Shown: positions 7,687 to 17,184, numbered from the stretch's first letter. The stretch: DNA of 39,108 bases from Sulfurovum sp. (GCA_027068485.1 JAMOSB010000026.1:1-39108), one strand, 5' to 3'. The notes: generated by a model from the sequence alone, not told the origin. Translations and numbers: made by a program.

Positions 7687-9384
7687 ATGAAACTAAAACA
7701 ACACCTCAACCAACTCATCCAAGACGCGTTTACCAAGGCTGCTATCGATGCCACCCCTATGAGTGTCTCCGAAGCGACCAAGCCTGAGTTTGGAGATTAT
7801 CAATTTAATGGTGCGATGGCATTGGCAAAACAGCTAGGCAAAAACCCTAGAGCCATCGCCACTGAAATCATCAAACACCTTGATCTTACAGGGCTTCTTC
7901 TCAACGCTCAGATCGCAGGGCCAGGGTTTATCAATCTCTGGCTCAACCCCCTAGCCATCGCCACGGCATGTGAAGAGGCACTCACCCACTCGCGTCTAGG
8001 TATCCTCCCCACCACAACCCCCCAAAAGGTCATTGTCGACTACTCAGGTCCCAATATGGCAAAACAGATGCATGTCGGACACCTCCGCTCTACTATCATC
8101 GGAGATACCCTTGCCAATCTACTCACCTTTCTTGGGGAGGAGGTAGTGCGTCAAAACCACATTGGAGATTGGGGGACACAGTTTGGGATGCTGATCGCCT
8201 ACCTTGAAGAACAAGGGAGTCAAGGGGGGAGTTCACTCAAAGACCTCGAACAGTTCTATAAAGATGCCAAAGTACGCTTCGATGCGGATGAGGCGTTTGC
8301 CAACAAAGCCAGAGAGTATGTCGTCAAGATACAGAGTGGTGATAGCCACTGCCTTACCCTCTGGCAGAAGTTTATCGATATCTCACTAGGACACTGTGAG
8401 GAGGTCTATAGCAAGCTAGGGGTCAAGCTCACCCGTGAGGATGTCAAAGCAGAGAGCTTCTACAACACCGCCCTCCCTCAAGTCGTCACCGACCTCAAGA
8501 GCCAAGGACTCCTCACCACCAGTGATGGTGCACAGTGTGTCTTCTTGGAGGGGGAGGAGATCCCTGTCATCATCCAAAAAGGGGATGGAGGCTACCTCTA
8601 TGCCACCACAGACCTCGCAGCCCTTCGCTACCGAGCCCAAGAGCTTGGAGCAACGCGTATCGCCTATGTGGTCGATGCCAGACAAGCCGAACACTTCAAG
8701 CAGGTCTTTCGTGTCGCCAAAGAGGCGGGATTTGTCGGGGAAGAAGTGGCACTAGAACATATCGCCTTTGGTACAATGATGGATCCTAGTGGCAAGCCCT
8801 TTAAGACCCGTGATGGGGGGACAGTCAAGCTCATCGATCTACTAGATGAGGCGGTCATCAAAGCCAAAGCCACCATCAAAAACCAAGCAGACTACACCCA
8901 AGAGGAGGTAGAGAAGCTTGCAAAGATTATCGGGATTGGTGCGGTGAAGTATGCCGATCTAGCAATCAACCGTGAGTCCAACTACATCTTCAACTGGGAT
9001 AAGATGCTCTCCTTTGAGGGAAACACCTCTCTCTACATGCAGTATGCCTACGCGCGTATCCAGAGTATCTTTAGACGCTTTGAGGGGGAGATTGTAGGAG
9101 AGATTATCATCGGCGATAGCCTAGAGCATCGTCTCAGTGTCATGCTACTTCGTTTTGAAGATGTCCTACAACGCACCGCCATAGAGGCTTCACCCAACCA
9201 GATCACCACCTATCTCTACGATCTTGTGACACTCTTTATGCGTTTTTATGAGCAGAACCCTATCCTCAAAGAGGGGGTAGATGAGGCGACCAAGATGAGC
9301 CGTCTACAGCTTGCCAACCTCACAGCCAAAACGATCAAACAGGGGCTTGAGATACTCGGGATCGAAGTCGTAGAGAAGCTCTAG
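7687..9384 (+). CDS. argS: Arginyl-tRNA synthetase
   Basis: ArgRS is a class I synthetase that charges tRNA-Arg. Starting at ATG 7687 gives 565 residues. Visible parts are the N-terminal Add-1 domain, the HIGH-type motif in GPNMAKQMHVGHLRST, the segment AFGTMMDPSGKPFKTRDGG where a KMSK loop would lie (canonical KMSK is absent, as in many ArgRS), and the C-terminal anticodon-binding DALR domain with YAYARIQSIF. The frame stays open upstream to an ATG at 7579, but those 36 codons are low-complexity, lack family similarity and have no good ribosome binding site. The 123-base leader contains a distant inverted pair, CGTATGC (7575-7581) with GCATACG (7627-7633). The stop is one base before the next ATG (CTAGTATG). 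Confidence 0.96.
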   Translation: MKLKQHLNQLIQDAFTKAAIDATPMSVSEATKPEFGDYQFNGAMALAKQLGKNPRAIATEIIKHLDLTGLLLNAQIAGPGFINLWLNPLAIATACEEALTHSRLGILPTTTPQKVIVDYSGPNMAKQMHVGHLRSTIIGDTLANLLTFLGEEVVRQNHIGDWGTQFGMLIAYLEEQGSQGGSSLKDLEQFYKDAKVRFDADEAFANKAREYVVKIQSGDSHCLTLWQKFIDISLGHCEEVYSKLGVKLTREDVKAESFYNTALPQVVTDLKSQGLLTTSDGAQCVFLEGEEIPVIIQKGDGGYLYATTDLAALRYRAQELGATRIAYVVDARQAEHFKQVFRVAKEAGFVGEEVALEHIAFGTMMDPSGKPFKTRDGGTVKLIDLLDEAVIKAKATIKNQADYTQEEVEKLAKIIGIGAVKYADLAINRESNYIFNWDKMLSFEGNTSLYMQYAYARIQSIFRRFEGEIVGEIIIGDSLEHRLSVMLLRFEDVLQRTAIEASPNQITTYLYDLVTLFMRFYEQNPILKEGVDEATKMSRLQLANLTAKTIKQGLEILGIEVVEKL

Positions 9385-9385
9385 T

Positions 9386-9715
9386 ATGCTCAAACTCCTC
9401 CTCACCCTTCTCATCTTGGGGACACTCCTTCTACTTCTTAGAAGCTACACGCAGGAGCGAAACCTCTCTCGACTTCTACGCGGGGTGGTACTCTTTGGGG
9501 TGGTGAGTGGATTGGGGGTAGTGGGGATGATGACACGCCCCATCGTACCACTCTTTATTGCACATCTTCTTGTGATGGTAGTGGCGTGGGGGGGATTGAT
9601 ACGCTATCTATGGCAAGAGAAGTTCTACCCTATAGCACTCTTCTTACCACTCGTACCTGTAGGGATCTTTATCCTCCTAGAGCTACTAACAGGCTCTAGG
9701 CATGGGATTTTTTAG
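9386..9715 (+). CDS. Small integral membrane protein, unknown function
   Basis: This 109-residue, very hydrophobic protein has about four predicted helices (residues about 2-20, 31-50, 54-74 and 81-101) with Arg-rich loops between the first two (RSYTQERNLSRLLRG). No family is recognised. It starts one base after the argS stop in a CTAGTATG junction, so it is probably translated by reinitiation. It converges on the nadD-rsfS gene with only four bases between the two stops, leaving no room for a separate terminator. Confidence 0.7.
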   Translation: MLKLLLTLLILGTLLLLLRSYTQERNLSRLLRGVVLFGVVSGLGVVGMMTRPIVPLFIAHLLVMVVAWGGLIRYLWQEKFYPIALFLPLVPVGIFILLELLTGSRHGIF

Positions 9716-9719
9716 GGCG

Positions 9720-10619
9720 TTACGCGTTGGATTTGTTGGCAAGCTCACTGAGAAACTCTTCAAGTGAGTAGCGTTGGCGATACTCGGGGATCATGATATG
9801 GATGAGGATATCTCCTAGATCCGCGACCACCCACTCATCACTCACATCGACTGCCAAAAACTCCTCACCCTTCGCTTTGAGTCTACTTTTAAGCTCCTCA
9901 TAGAGTGCTATGGTATGTTTGGTATTGAGTGCATTGGCAATCACCACGCGTTCTGCAATATAGTCTGCTCCTGAGAGGTCAAAGACCTCAATCTCTTCTG
10001 CTTTTTTCTCATCGAGTTTACTGATAATGGTCTCTATTCGCTCTTCTATTCTCATGGGTTGTTGTCCTTCTAATATAATTTTAACAGATTGTTGTATCGT
10101 GCTATCTACATGGTCTAGTATGCCATGCTCTCGTATCGCAGTTGAGCTTAGCGGGATATCTAGTTCAAGTACCCACCACGCTCTAAGCTTCTGTGTCTCT
10201 AGATTACACCCCGCTCGTGTCACAATCACCCAAGTGATATGGGCATTGATCCATGCAAACTCCTTCCACTGTGTCAAGGTTGCCAAGTTGTCCGCACCGA
10301 TGATCAGATACTCCACACGATAGGATTTAGCGAAGTGCTTGAGTGTCTCCACGGTGGGCGTACTTCGTCCCTGCTCTATCTCATAGGATGCTACCTGCAC
10401 ATGCTCAAGTCTATCAAAGAGGCGATGAGACCACGCAAGACGCTGTGTGGCGGTGGCTAATGAGGAGGATTTAAAAGGGTTGAGGAATGCAGGAACCACA
10501 AGCAGTAGATCAATCGCCAACATCTCAACTGCCTTTTGTGCAATCGCTTGATGTCCTAAGTGTGGCGGGTCGAAACTCCCCCCAAATATTGCGACCACCT
10601 GCCTGCTCTGATTAACCAA
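9720..10619 (-). CDS. nadD-rsfS: Fused nicotinate-nucleotide adenylyltransferase and ribosomal silencing factor RsfS
   Basis: One 299-residue frame holds two usually separate proteins. Residues about 8-187 are NadD, which makes deamido-NAD+ from nicotinate mononucleotide and ATP: GGSFDPPHLGHQ has the nucleotidyltransferase HxGH motif and LSSTAIREHG is the C-terminal ISSTxIR-type motif. Residues 189-299 are RsfS, which binds uL14 and blocks 30S-50S joining in starvation: DLSGADYIAERVVIA, VDVSDEWVVADLGDILIHIM and FLSEL are conserved. No stop lies between them. Translation begins at TTG 10619, with GAGG upstream. An internal ATG at 10055 with AGAAGGA nine bases before it could also yield RsfS alone. 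The pair diverges from gap, the arrangement recalled from C. jejuni, where the two genes are separate. Confidence 0.92.
   Translation of the reverse strand: MVNQSRQVVAIFGGSFDPPHLGHQAIAQKAVEMLAIDLLLVVPAFLNPFKSSSLATATQRLAWSHRLFDRLEHVQVASYEIEQGRSTPTVETLKHFAKSYRVEYLIIGADNLATLTQWKEFAWINAHITWVIVTRAGCNLETQKLRAWWVLELDIPLSSTAIREHGILDHVDSTIQQSVKIILEGQQPMRIEERIETIISKLDEKKAEEIEVFDLSGADYIAERVVIANALNTKHTIALYEELKSRLKAKGEEFLAVDVSDEWVVADLGDILIHIMIPEYRQRYSLEEFLSELANKSNA
10053..10071 (-). promoter_or_regulatory. rsfS: Internal ribosome binding site and start codon for RsfS
   Basis: On the minus strand AGAAGGA (10071-10065) is followed nine bases later by ATG (10055-10053). This begins a 111-residue frame of exactly RsfS length (9720-10055). 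It looks like the retained start of a formerly separate rsfS gene inside the fusion. Confidence 0.6.
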
Positions 10620-10638
10620 AAAATAACCTCATTTAGTG

Positions 10639-10657
10639 TAAAATGGGTGTAATTTTA
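10639..10657. promoter_or_regulatory. Divergent -10 boxes between nadD-rsfS and gap
   Basis: On the plus strand GTG-TAAAAT (10639-10644) sits about 38 bases before the gap ATG. On the minus strand TGC-TAAAAT (10657-10652) sits about 33 bases before the nadD start. The two boxes are only a few bases apart, so the two promoters may compete. Confidence 0.5.
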
Positions 10658-10681
10658 GCATAAAAATCATAAGGATACACT

Positions 10682-11677
10682 ATGGCTATAAAAGTAGCAA
10701 TTAATGGACTAGGACGAATTGGTAGATGTGTGGCGCGGATTATCGCTGACCGAGAAGATATAGAGCTTGTAGCAGTCAATGCGAGTGGTACAGAGGAGAT
10801 GCTAGAGTATAATCTCAAGTATGACTCCGTACACGGGACACACCCTGATGTGAGCGTAGCAGATGGCTATCTCACCATCGGTACTACCCGAGCCAAAATC
10901 CTCTCTCAACGCGACCCTGCCAAGCTCAACTTTGCAGACTTCGGTGCGCAGGTGGTACTAGAGTGTACGGGTGCATTCCTCACACAAGAGAGTGTCCAAC
11001 CCTACCTTGACAATGGGATCGAGAAGGTACTCTTCTCTGCCCCTGCCAAAGATGATACCGCTACTTTTGTCATCGGTGCCAATGAGGCAGACTACGCAGG
11101 TGAGGCGATCGTCTCCAACGCAAGCTGTACAACCAATGGACTCGCACCTGTTGCCAAAGTCCTTGATGATGCTTTTGGTATCGAAAATGGTCTAATGACG
11201 ACTATTCACTCCTACACCGCATCCCAACCTATCTTGGATACCAAACACAAAAAAGACCCAAGAAAAGGACGCTCAGGAGCGGTCAACCTTGTCCCTACCA
11301 CCACAGGGGCTGCCAAAGCGATCGCCAAGGTACTCCCTAATCTCGCAGGCAAACTCAATGGACAAGCGATCCGTGTCCCGACCCCTGATGTCTCTATGGT
11401 CGATCTCACCGTCACCCTCAAAAATGAGACAACCCTTGAGGCGATCAAAGAGGCGTTTAGAAGTGCTAGCGAAGGGTCTCACAAGGGTATCTTAGGGATC
11501 GATGAGGAGTATCGTGTCTCTCAAGACTTCGTAGGGGAAGCACGCAGTAGTGTTGTCGCGATGGATACGATCCAACTTATCGGTGGCAATATGGTCAAGG
11601 TACTCTCATGGTATGACAATGAGTGGGGCTACTCCTGCCGTCTTGTCGACATGGCACTACACATCACACAAAAGTAA
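10682..11677 (+). CDS. gap: Glyceraldehyde-3-phosphate dehydrogenase
   Basis: This enzyme interconverts glyceraldehyde-3-phosphate and 1,3-bisphosphoglycerate. The 331-residue protein has the Rossmann motif INGLGRIGR, catalytic Cys149 in SNASCTTNG, His176 in TIHSYTASQ, and WYDNEWGY at the C-terminal end. The cofactor pocket is unusual: the position after AVN, where NAD-specific enzymes have Asp, is Ala34, and residues 187-188 are Thr-Lys rather than Leu-Pro. This points to NADP use or dual specificity, as in gluconeogenic or biosynthetic GAPDHs. It heads the gap-pgk-tpiA operon, with TATA-rich promoter sequence and AAGGA before the ATG. Confidence 0.97.
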   Translation: MAIKVAINGLGRIGRCVARIIADREDIELVAVNASGTEEMLEYNLKYDSVHGTHPDVSVADGYLTIGTTRAKILSQRDPAKLNFADFGAQVVLECTGAFLTQESVQPYLDNGIEKVLFSAPAKDDTATFVIGANEADYAGEAIVSNASCTTNGLAPVAKVLDDAFGIENGLMTTIHSYTASQPILDTKHKKDPRKGRSGAVNLVPTTTGAAKAIAKVLPNLAGKLNGQAIRVPTPDVSMVDLTVTLKNETTLEAIKEAFRSASEGSHKGILGIDEEYRVSQDFVGEARSSVVAMDTIQLIGGNMVKVLSWYDNEWGYSCRLVDMALHITQK

Positions 11678-11694
11678 CCAAAGGAACAAACTTG

Positions 11695-12882
11695 ATGAGA
11701 ACACTCAAAGATATCGATATCGATGGTAAAAGCGTATTTATCCGTTGTGACTTCAATGTCCCCAAAGATGAGTTTGATAATATCACCGATGATAGACGCA
11801 TCCGTTCTGCACTTCAGACGATACGCTACTGTCTTGATAGAGACTGCAAAATTATCCTCGCTTCACACTATGAGCGTCCAGAGGCAGGCAAGTATGAGGA
11901 GAAGTACTCACTCGTACCTATTGCCAAACGCCTCCATACCCTCCTCAAAAAAGAGATCGTTATGGCAACCGATGTTGTTGGGGCAGATGCACAGAGCAAA
12001 GTCGATGCACTCCAGACAGGAGATATCCTCCTACTTGAAAATCTCCGCTATGAAGCGGGAGAGACAAGCAATGATGAGGCGTTTGCAAAACAACTTGCCT
12101 CATTTGCGGATATCTATGTCAATGATGCCTTTGGGGCGTGTCACCGTAAACACGCCTCTATCTACGCCATCGCACAGTTCTTTGACCAAGAGCATAAGGC
12201 TGCGGGCTTCTTGATGAGTCGTGAGGTCAACTTCTTTGGTAAAGTCATCGAAGAGCCTGTGCGTCCCTTTGTCGCGGTCGTAGGAGGCTCCAAAGTCTCA
12301 GGCAAGCTTCAAGCCCTCACCAACCTCCTCAACAAAGTCGATAAGGTCATTATCGGTGGGGGGATGGCGTTTACTTTCCTCAAAGCCCAAGGGTATGAGA
12401 TCGGTAACTCACTAGTCGAAGATGATCTCTTAGATGAGGCACGCGACATCATGGAGAAGGCACACGATTTGGGAGTGAAATTCTACCTCCCTGTAGACTT
12501 CGTCGTCGCTCCTGAGTTTTCAGAAAATACCGCCGTGAAGTACCTCCCCTCTCAAGAGATTCCTGTTGGGTGGATGGGACTCGATACAGGGCCTGCGAGT
12601 GCGAGACTCTTCCGTGAAGTCCTCAACGATGCACAGACTATCATCTGGAATGGGCCTATGGGGGTCTATGAGATGGATAAGTTCTCCAAAGGGAGCTTCA
12701 AGATGTCACACCATATCGCAGAGACACACGCCACGACGATTGTTGGGGGTGGAGATACGGCTGATGTGACACAACGAGCAGGTGATGCGGATGAGATGAC
12801 CTTTGTGAGTACGGGTGGTGGTGCGAGCTTGAAGCTTATCGAAGGGGTCAAACTCCCTGGTCTTGAAGCGTTGAAGATCTAG
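11695..12882 (+). CDS. pgk: Phosphoglycerate kinase
   Basis: Phosphoglycerate kinase transfers phosphate between 1,3-bisphosphoglycerate and ADP. ATG 11695 with AAGGAA (11680-11685) gives 395 residues, the standard length; the frame is open further upstream only by overlap with gap. Typical motifs are [16 protein letters not shown], the hinge segment [28 protein letters not shown] and VGGGDTAD. The usual SHLGRP substrate loop reads SHYERP (H58-Y-E-R61-P), keeping the His and Arg that contact 3-phosphoglycerate but replacing Leu-Gly. The stop and the tpiA start form CTAGTATG. Confidence 0.97.
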   Translation: MRTLKDIDIDGKSVFIRCDFNVPKDEFDNITDDRRIRSALQTIRYCLDRDCKIILASHYERPEAGKYEEKYSLVPIAKRLHTLLKKEIVMATDVVGADAQSKVDALQTGDILLLENLRYEAGETSNDEAFAKQLASFADIYVNDAFGACHRKHASIYAIAQFFDQEHKAAGFLMSREVNFFGKVIEEPVRPFVAVVGGSKVSGKLQALTNLLNKVDKVIIGGGMAFTFLKAQGYEIGNSLVEDDLLDEARDIMEKAHDLGVKFYLPVDFVVAPEFSENTAVKYLPSQEIPVGWMGLDTGPASARLFREVLNDAQTIIWNGPMGVYEMDKFSKGSFKMSHHIAETHATTIVGGGDTADVTQRAGDADEMTFVSTGGGASLKLIEGVKLPGLEALKI

Positions 12883-12883
12883 T

Positions 12884-13573
12884 ATGATTTTTGCAGCCAA
12901 CTTCAAAACCAACCACACCAGAGCCTCAACTCAAGCTTATGTTGAGGCTCTTGAGGAGCGTTTGGCTACCAAACGCCCAGAAGATCGTGTCTATCTCTTC
13001 CCTCCTGCTACCGCACTCGATCGCTATAAGGGGAGCTTTACCGTAGGAGCTCAAAACGCCTACCCGACCCGAAATGGTGCCGTTACAGGTGAGATAGGTG
13101 TCGAGCAACTCGAAGAGTTTGGGATCAAGACCCTTCTGATCGGACACAGTGAGAGACGCGAACTACTTCAAGAGTCTCAAACGCGTGTAGCAGAGAAGTT
13201 TTGCTACTTCCAATCCCTTGGCTTTGAGATCATCTACTGTATCGGTGAGCCTCTTGAGGTACGCGAAGCAGGTGAAGAGGCGGTGATGGCTCACCTTCTT
13301 GGACAGTTTGAGGGGATCGATATCACCTACGACAATCTTATCATCGCCTATGAGCCTATCTGGGCGATTGGGACGGGACGCTCTGCTACCACAGAGGAGA
13401 TCCATACGACACACCAAGCCCTCAAACAGCATCTAGCAAGACCCCTCCTCTACGGGGGAAGTGTCAAGCCTGCTAATATCCAAGAGATTGGTGCGATTGA
13501 GGGGGTAGATGGGGTACTTGTGGGGTCTGCTTCACTGGATGTAGAGCGTTTCTCTCAGATGATACTTGCCTAA
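12884..13573 (+). CDS. tpiA: Triosephosphate isomerase
   Basis: Triosephosphate isomerase interconverts dihydroxyacetone phosphate and glyceraldehyde-3-phosphate. The protein has 229 residues, shorter than the usual 250, as is common in Campylobacterota. The catalytic residues are all present: Asn and Lys in AANFKTN, His in LIGHSERRE, Glu in AYEPIWAIGTG, and the phosphate loop LYGGSVKP. It closes the gap-pgk-tpiA operon and begins one base after the pgk stop. Two small hairpins occupy the gap before convergent nusA. Confidence 0.97.
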   Translation: MIFAANFKTNHTRASTQAYVEALEERLATKRPEDRVYLFPPATALDRYKGSFTVGAQNAYPTRNGAVTGEIGVEQLEEFGIKTLLIGHSERRELLQESQTRVAEKFCYFQSLGFEIIYCIGEPLEVREAGEEAVMAHLLGQFEGIDITYDNLIIAYEPIWAIGTGRSATTEEIHTTHQALKQHLARPLLYGGSVKPANIQEIGAIEGVDGVLVGSASLDVERFSQMILA

Positions 13574-13614
13574 CCAACTTTGAGAAGGGAAGCGAGTCGC
13601 TCTCTCCTAACATA

Positions 13615-13634
13615 GATGCGTGATACCACGCATC
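13615..13634. terminator. Hairpin between convergent tpiA and nusA
   Basis: A perfect 8-bp stem GATGCGTG/CACGCATC with an ATAC loop lies in the 68-base gap between the two stop codons; a smaller hairpin (AGC-GAGTC-GCT, 13591-13601) precedes it. Neither strand has a T run after the stem, so it is a weak or factor-assisted terminator, or an RNA 3'-end stabiliser. Confidence 0.45.
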
Positions 13635-13641
13635 CACACCC

Positions 13642-14805
13642 CTACTTAAAGAGATCTGCCAACGCAGTTGTATCGGTTGTCTTCTCTGGCTCTTTATAGT
13701 CATTAGACTCTGAAGGTCTCTCGGTGACACCCTCTACCTCATTGAGTTCTATCGCATACCCTGTCAACATCGAAGCGAGACGGATATTGATACCACTGCG
13801 TCCAATCGCCTTGGCTTTTTGATCACCTGTGATATTGACTACCGCTTTTTTTGCTCCCACATCGACCTTGATACTCTGCGTAATCGCAGGACTCAAGGCA
13901 CGCGTGATAAAGATCTCTGGGATGGGTGAGTGTTCGATACAGTCGATATTCTCCCCATTAAGCTCTTGGCTCACAGCGTTGATACGCACCCCTTTGACCC
14001 CAACTGCCGCACCGATAGGATCGACATTCATCTGCTCTGTCTTGAGTGCAATTTTGGCACGCTCCCCAGGGATCCGTGCGGCTGCGGTAATCTCGACTAC
14101 CCCATCATTGATCTCAGGGACTTCACTCGCCATCAACGCCTCAAGAAACTTCGGAGAGGTACGGGTCAACTCCAAAAAGAGACCAAACTGAGGATCCACA
14201 CTCACATAACGAAGCAACGCCCGAATGGTATCCCCTCGCTTAAACTTCTCTCCCTTGATACGGTTACGCAAGGTCAAAATACCCTTAAGCTCTCCAATCT
14301 CTACATGGGTATTCTCCTCCGCATCGATACGGTTGACTGTCCCAACCATCACACTTCCAACCTTCTCTTTGTACTTCTCAAAGAGATCTTGCTCAATGCG
14401 TCGCTGGATATGGTACTCTAGCTCTCTAAAGAGGTTTGCCGACGCAGTACGCCCATGCTCCTCCAAGATAAACTCCTCTTTGAGCTGATCACCTACCTCC
14501 AAGGAGTCATCAAACTCTTTGGCCTCAGAGAGGGACATAAAGCTATCGGATTCGATTTTTGTCTTATTCTCATCGCGTCCGACCTCTACCATGAGTTGAG
14601 GGTCACCATCAGCTACAACCGTAATCACTTTATGGATAGAGTAGGTTTTGGTATCGTTATCGATAATCACCTCAAACCCACTTGTAAAGGTCGTCAACTT
14701 CTTAGCCGTATTAATCAACGCCTCTTTAAACGCCTCCATCGCATTCTCTCTGGAGATGTTTTTTTCATGTGCAATTGCATCAATAATATCTAATATTTTT
14801 TCCAT
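13642..14805 (-). CDS. nusA: Transcription termination/antitermination factor NusA
   Basis: NusA binds RNA polymerase and modulates pausing, termination and antitermination. The start is ATG 14805 with AAGGAA six bases away; an upstream ATG at 14808 would be only three bases from that site. The resulting 387 residues hold the N-terminal polymerase-binding domain (about 1-125), an S1 domain (VGSVMVGTVNRIDAEENTHV region), and two KH domains with PGERAKIALK and GVKGVRINAV. The C-terminal acidic repeats of enterobacterial NusA are absent, which is normal in this group. The gene is monocistronic and diverges from the HP0268-like gene. Confidence 0.95.
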   Translation of the reverse strand: MEKILDIIDAIAHEKNISRENAMEAFKEALINTAKKLTTFTSGFEVIIDNDTKTYSIHKVITVVADGDPQLMVEVGRDENKTKIESDSFMSLSEAKEFDDSLEVGDQLKEEFILEEHGRTASANLFRELEYHIQRRIEQDLFEKYKEKVGSVMVGTVNRIDAEENTHVEIGELKGILTLRNRIKGEKFKRGDTIRALLRYVSVDPQFGLFLELTRTSPKFLEALMASEVPEINDGVVEITAAARIPGERAKIALKTEQMNVDPIGAAVGVKGVRINAVSQELNGENIDCIEHSPIPEIFITRALSPAITQSIKVDVGAKKAVVNITGDQKAKAIGRSGINIRLASMLTGYAIELNEVEGVTERPSESNDYKEPEKTTDTTALADLFK

Positions 14806-14910
14806 CATGTGTTCCTTGATTTGCATCTATTTTTATTCAAATTGACCACTACAAGAGGCAACTTAACAGCGTTAGGGGCATCAGGGAGGGGGGTTAATTT
14901 GAAGAAGAAT

Positions 14911-14916
14911 ATTATA
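14911..14916 (-). promoter_or_regulatory. -10 box for nusA
   Basis: AGG-TATAAT on the minus strand places transcription about 100 bases before the nusA ATG. The leader (14806-14905) is long for this compact region, but no recognisable riboswitch or attenuator was seen in it. Confidence 0.5.
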
Positions 14917-14944
14917 CCTAATCGAACCTTTACTGAAAATGAAG

Positions 14945-14950
14945 TATAAT
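14945..14950 (+). promoter_or_regulatory. -10 box for the HP0268-like gene and miaB unit
   Basis: GAAG-TATAAT lies 48 bases before the ATG at 14998, with AAAGGAA in between. It is 29 bases from the divergent nusA -10 box. Confidence 0.6.
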
Positions 14951-14997
14951 AGAACTCATTATGCTGATAAACTAGACTAGAACCAAAGGAACTATAG

Positions 14998-15237
14998 ATG
15001 AAATTAAAACTTGCAAGAACCACACTTAAAGCCAAACCACGCATCGTTGAGTTAGAGAAGATTGAAGATGAATTGGCAAAAAAATCGATATTCTATTTTG
15101 ATAAAGACAACTCACACAAAGAGCTCAAAGCCCTCATCGAACACTTTGAAGAGAAGGGATTCTCTGTCTATATGCGTGAAGTGAAGTATGGACTCGACGA
15201 GAATGAGTTTATCTACGAAGTTCACATTGTAGCGTAA
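14998..15237 (+). CDS. HP0268-family small nuclease
   Basis: The 79-residue protein matches the H. pylori HP0268 family in size and pattern: MKLKLAR at the start, [18 protein letters not shown] in the middle, [20 protein letters not shown] and a short YEVHIV end. HP0268 has been reported as a small alpha/beta protein with DNA-nicking and ribonuclease activity; the cellular role remains unclear. In H. pylori HP0268 precedes miaB (HP0269), the same order as here. The ATG follows AAAGGAA at a normal distance. Activity in this organism is inferred from the family only. Confidence 0.85.
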   Translation: MKLKLARTTLKAKPRIVELEKIEDELAKKSIFYFDKDNSHKELKALIEHFEEKGFSVYMREVKYGLDENEFIYEVHIVA

Positions 15238-15251
15238 GGGAAACGAGTATC

Positions 15252-16562
15252 TTGAGTAAAAAACTTTTTATCGAGACACTCGGGTGTGCTATGAATATGC
15301 GTGATAGTGAGCATATCATAGCAGAACTGAGTCGCAAAGAGTCCTACACCCTCACCACAACCCTCGAAGAGGCAGATCTCATCATCATCAACACCTGCTC
15401 AGTCAGAGAGAAGCCTGTTGCCAAACTCTTCTCCGAGATTGGAGTTTTCAACAAACGCAAAAAAGCGGGTGCCAAGATCGGTGTGGCGGGGTGTACGGCA
15501 AGTCACCTAGGTGCAGAGATCATCAAACGCGCTCCCGCAGTCGATTTTGTCCTTGGAGCTAGAAATGTCTCCAAGATTAGTGAAGTCGTCAACCAAAAAC
15601 ACGCGGTAGAGGTGAGTACCGCGTTTGATGAGACCACCTACAGCTTCGAGGAGTACCGTACCAACCCCCTCAAAGCGATGGTCAATATCTCTATAGGGTG
15701 TAACAAGTCGTGTACCTTCTGTATCGTCCCTGCTACCCGTGGAGAGGAGATCTCCATCCCTAGTGAGCTTCTACTCCAAGAGATTCGCAAATCTGTTGCC
15801 AATGGTGCCAAAGAGGTGATGCTTCTTGGACAAAATGTCAACGACTACGGCAAACGCTTCTCTACAGAGCAGACCCCCTGCAACTTCACCCAACTCCTCC
15901 AGCAGATCTCCACGATAGAGGGGCTAGAGCGTATCCGCTTCACCTCACCCCACCCTCTCCATATGGATGATGCCTTCTTGGAGGAGTTCGCCTCCAACCC
16001 CAAGATCTGCAAACAGATCCATGTCCCACTACAGAGTGGTTCTACACGCATACTCAAGCAGATGCGACGAGGCTATACCCAAGAGAACTTCCTCAACCGC
16101 TGTGCCAAGATACGCCGAATCTGCCCCAAAGCGACGATCTCTACAGACATCATCGTAGGGTTTCCAGGGGAGAGTGAAGAGGATTTTGACGAGACGATGA
16201 AGGTGCTTGAAGCAGTACGCTTTGAACAGCTCTTCTCCTTTAAGTACTCTCCACGCCCTCACACAGAGGCAGCCCAATACACCACACAGGTCGATACCAA
16301 AGTCGCAGGAACCAGACTCACACGCCTCCAAGCACGCCACACAGAGATACTCGATGAGATTATGGAGGCACAGCTAGGAGAGATACACACCGTCTACTTC
16401 GATGAGCTCAAACCCAACAACCGTATCTCGGGACGCAGTGACGATGGTAAGCTCTTCTTTGTCGAGGGGAGTGAAGAGCTACTCGGGCAGATTCTCCCTG
16501 TCAAAGTCACCAAGACTTCGCGTGGGGCACTCAATGGAGTGGTCATCACACTTGAAGACTAA
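15252..16562 (+). CDS. miaB: tRNA-2-methylthio-N6-isopentenyladenosine synthase MiaB
   Basis: MiaB is a radical-SAM methylthiotransferase that adds the 2-methylthio group to i6A37 in tRNAs reading UNN codons. The 436-residue protein begins with TTG at 15252. The N-terminal UPF0004 domain has its three cluster cysteines in [21 protein letters not shown] and VAGCTAS. The radical-SAM domain carries [15 protein letters not shown], and a C-terminal TRAM domain follows. It lies 14 bases after the HP0268-like gene and its end overlaps the acyltransferase start. Confidence 0.97.
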   Translation: MSKKLFIETLGCAMNMRDSEHIIAELSRKESYTLTTTLEEADLIIINTCSVREKPVAKLFSEIGVFNKRKKAGAKIGVAGCTASHLGAEIIKRAPAVDFVLGARNVSKISEVVNQKHAVEVSTAFDETTYSFEEYRTNPLKAMVNISIGCNKSCTFCIVPATRGEEISIPSELLLQEIRKSVANGAKEVMLLGQNVNDYGKRFSTEQTPCNFTQLLQQISTIEGLERIRFTSPHPLHMDDAFLEEFASNPKICKQIHVPLQSGSTRILKQMRRGYTQENFLNRCAKIRRICPKATISTDIIVGFPGESEEDFDETMKVLEAVRFEQLFSFKYSPRPHTEAAQYTTQVDTKVAGTRLTRLQARHTEILDEIMEAQLGEIHTVYFDELKPNNRISGRSDDGKLFFVEGSEELLGQILPVKVTKTSRGALNGVVITLED

Positions 16563-17181
16563 ACACCTCCTTCGAGCCATAGGCACCCGTATCATCCCTC
16601 CACTCGCCTATGGGGTGATGCGTCTACTTTGGTGGAGCTGTAAAAAGCGGTTTCACACCCTCTCCCCCATTGGAGAGGAGCAACATGTCTGTGTCTGTTG
16701 GCATGGAGAGCTACTGATGAGTCCCCAAGCCTACCGAGCTATCCACCCCCACCACCCTGCCAATGCGATCGTCTCCTCTCACTTTGATGGCTCACTCATC
16801 GCCAACACCCTCAACTTCTTAGGGATCAAGCCTCTGCGTGGCTCTAGTCGCAAAGGAGCCCAACGCGTCTTGCTTCAAGCCTTCAAACACATCAAAGCAG
16901 GTGAAGAGGTACTCATCACGCCTGATGGTCCCAAAGGACCTCGACACAGTATGAGTGATGGGGCGATTGGGATAGCACTCAAGAGCCAACTACCGATCTT
17001 TGTGATGAACTTCCAAGCCAAAGCCTACTGGCAGATGAAGAGTTGGGATCACTTCATTATCCCCAAGCCCTTTACGACTATCGACTTCTACCTCCAGTCT
17101 CTCTCCCTAGAGGGCAAGAGCCTCCCCCAAGCACGCGACTATCTCCAAGCTAAGATGCTAGAGCATACGATAAGAGCGTAG
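16552..17181 (+). CDS. DUF374 family lysophospholipid acyltransferase-like protein
   Basis: This inner-membrane-associated protein belongs to the DUF374 branch of the lysophospholipid acyltransferases, thought to acylate lipids or lipid A-like acceptors. Visible motifs are [24 protein letters not shown] and [12 protein letters not shown]. The start is taken as TTG 16552, with GGAG eleven bases upstream, giving 209 residues and an 11-base overlap with miaB; ATG 16534 (215 residues) is the alternative. The frame is open further upstream only through miaB. In H. pylori HP0270 follows miaB in the same way. The substrate is unknown. Confidence 0.85.
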   Translation: MKTKHLLRAIGTRIIPPLAYGVMRLLWWSCKKRFHTLSPIGEEQHVCVCWHGELLMSPQAYRAIHPHHPANAIVSSHFDGSLIANTLNFLGIKPLRGSSRKGAQRVLLQAFKHIKAGEEVLITPDGPKGPRHSMSDGAIGIALKSQLPIFVMNFQAKAYWQMKSWDHFIIPKPFTTIDFYLQSLSLEGKSLPQARDYLQAKMLEHTIRA

Positions 17182-17184
17182 CCT

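Noticed and set aside
14806-14905. Possible regulatory RNA in the nusA leader
   Set aside because: The leader is about 100 bases long and pyrimidine-rich, but I could not find a stable stem or a known riboswitch core by reading.
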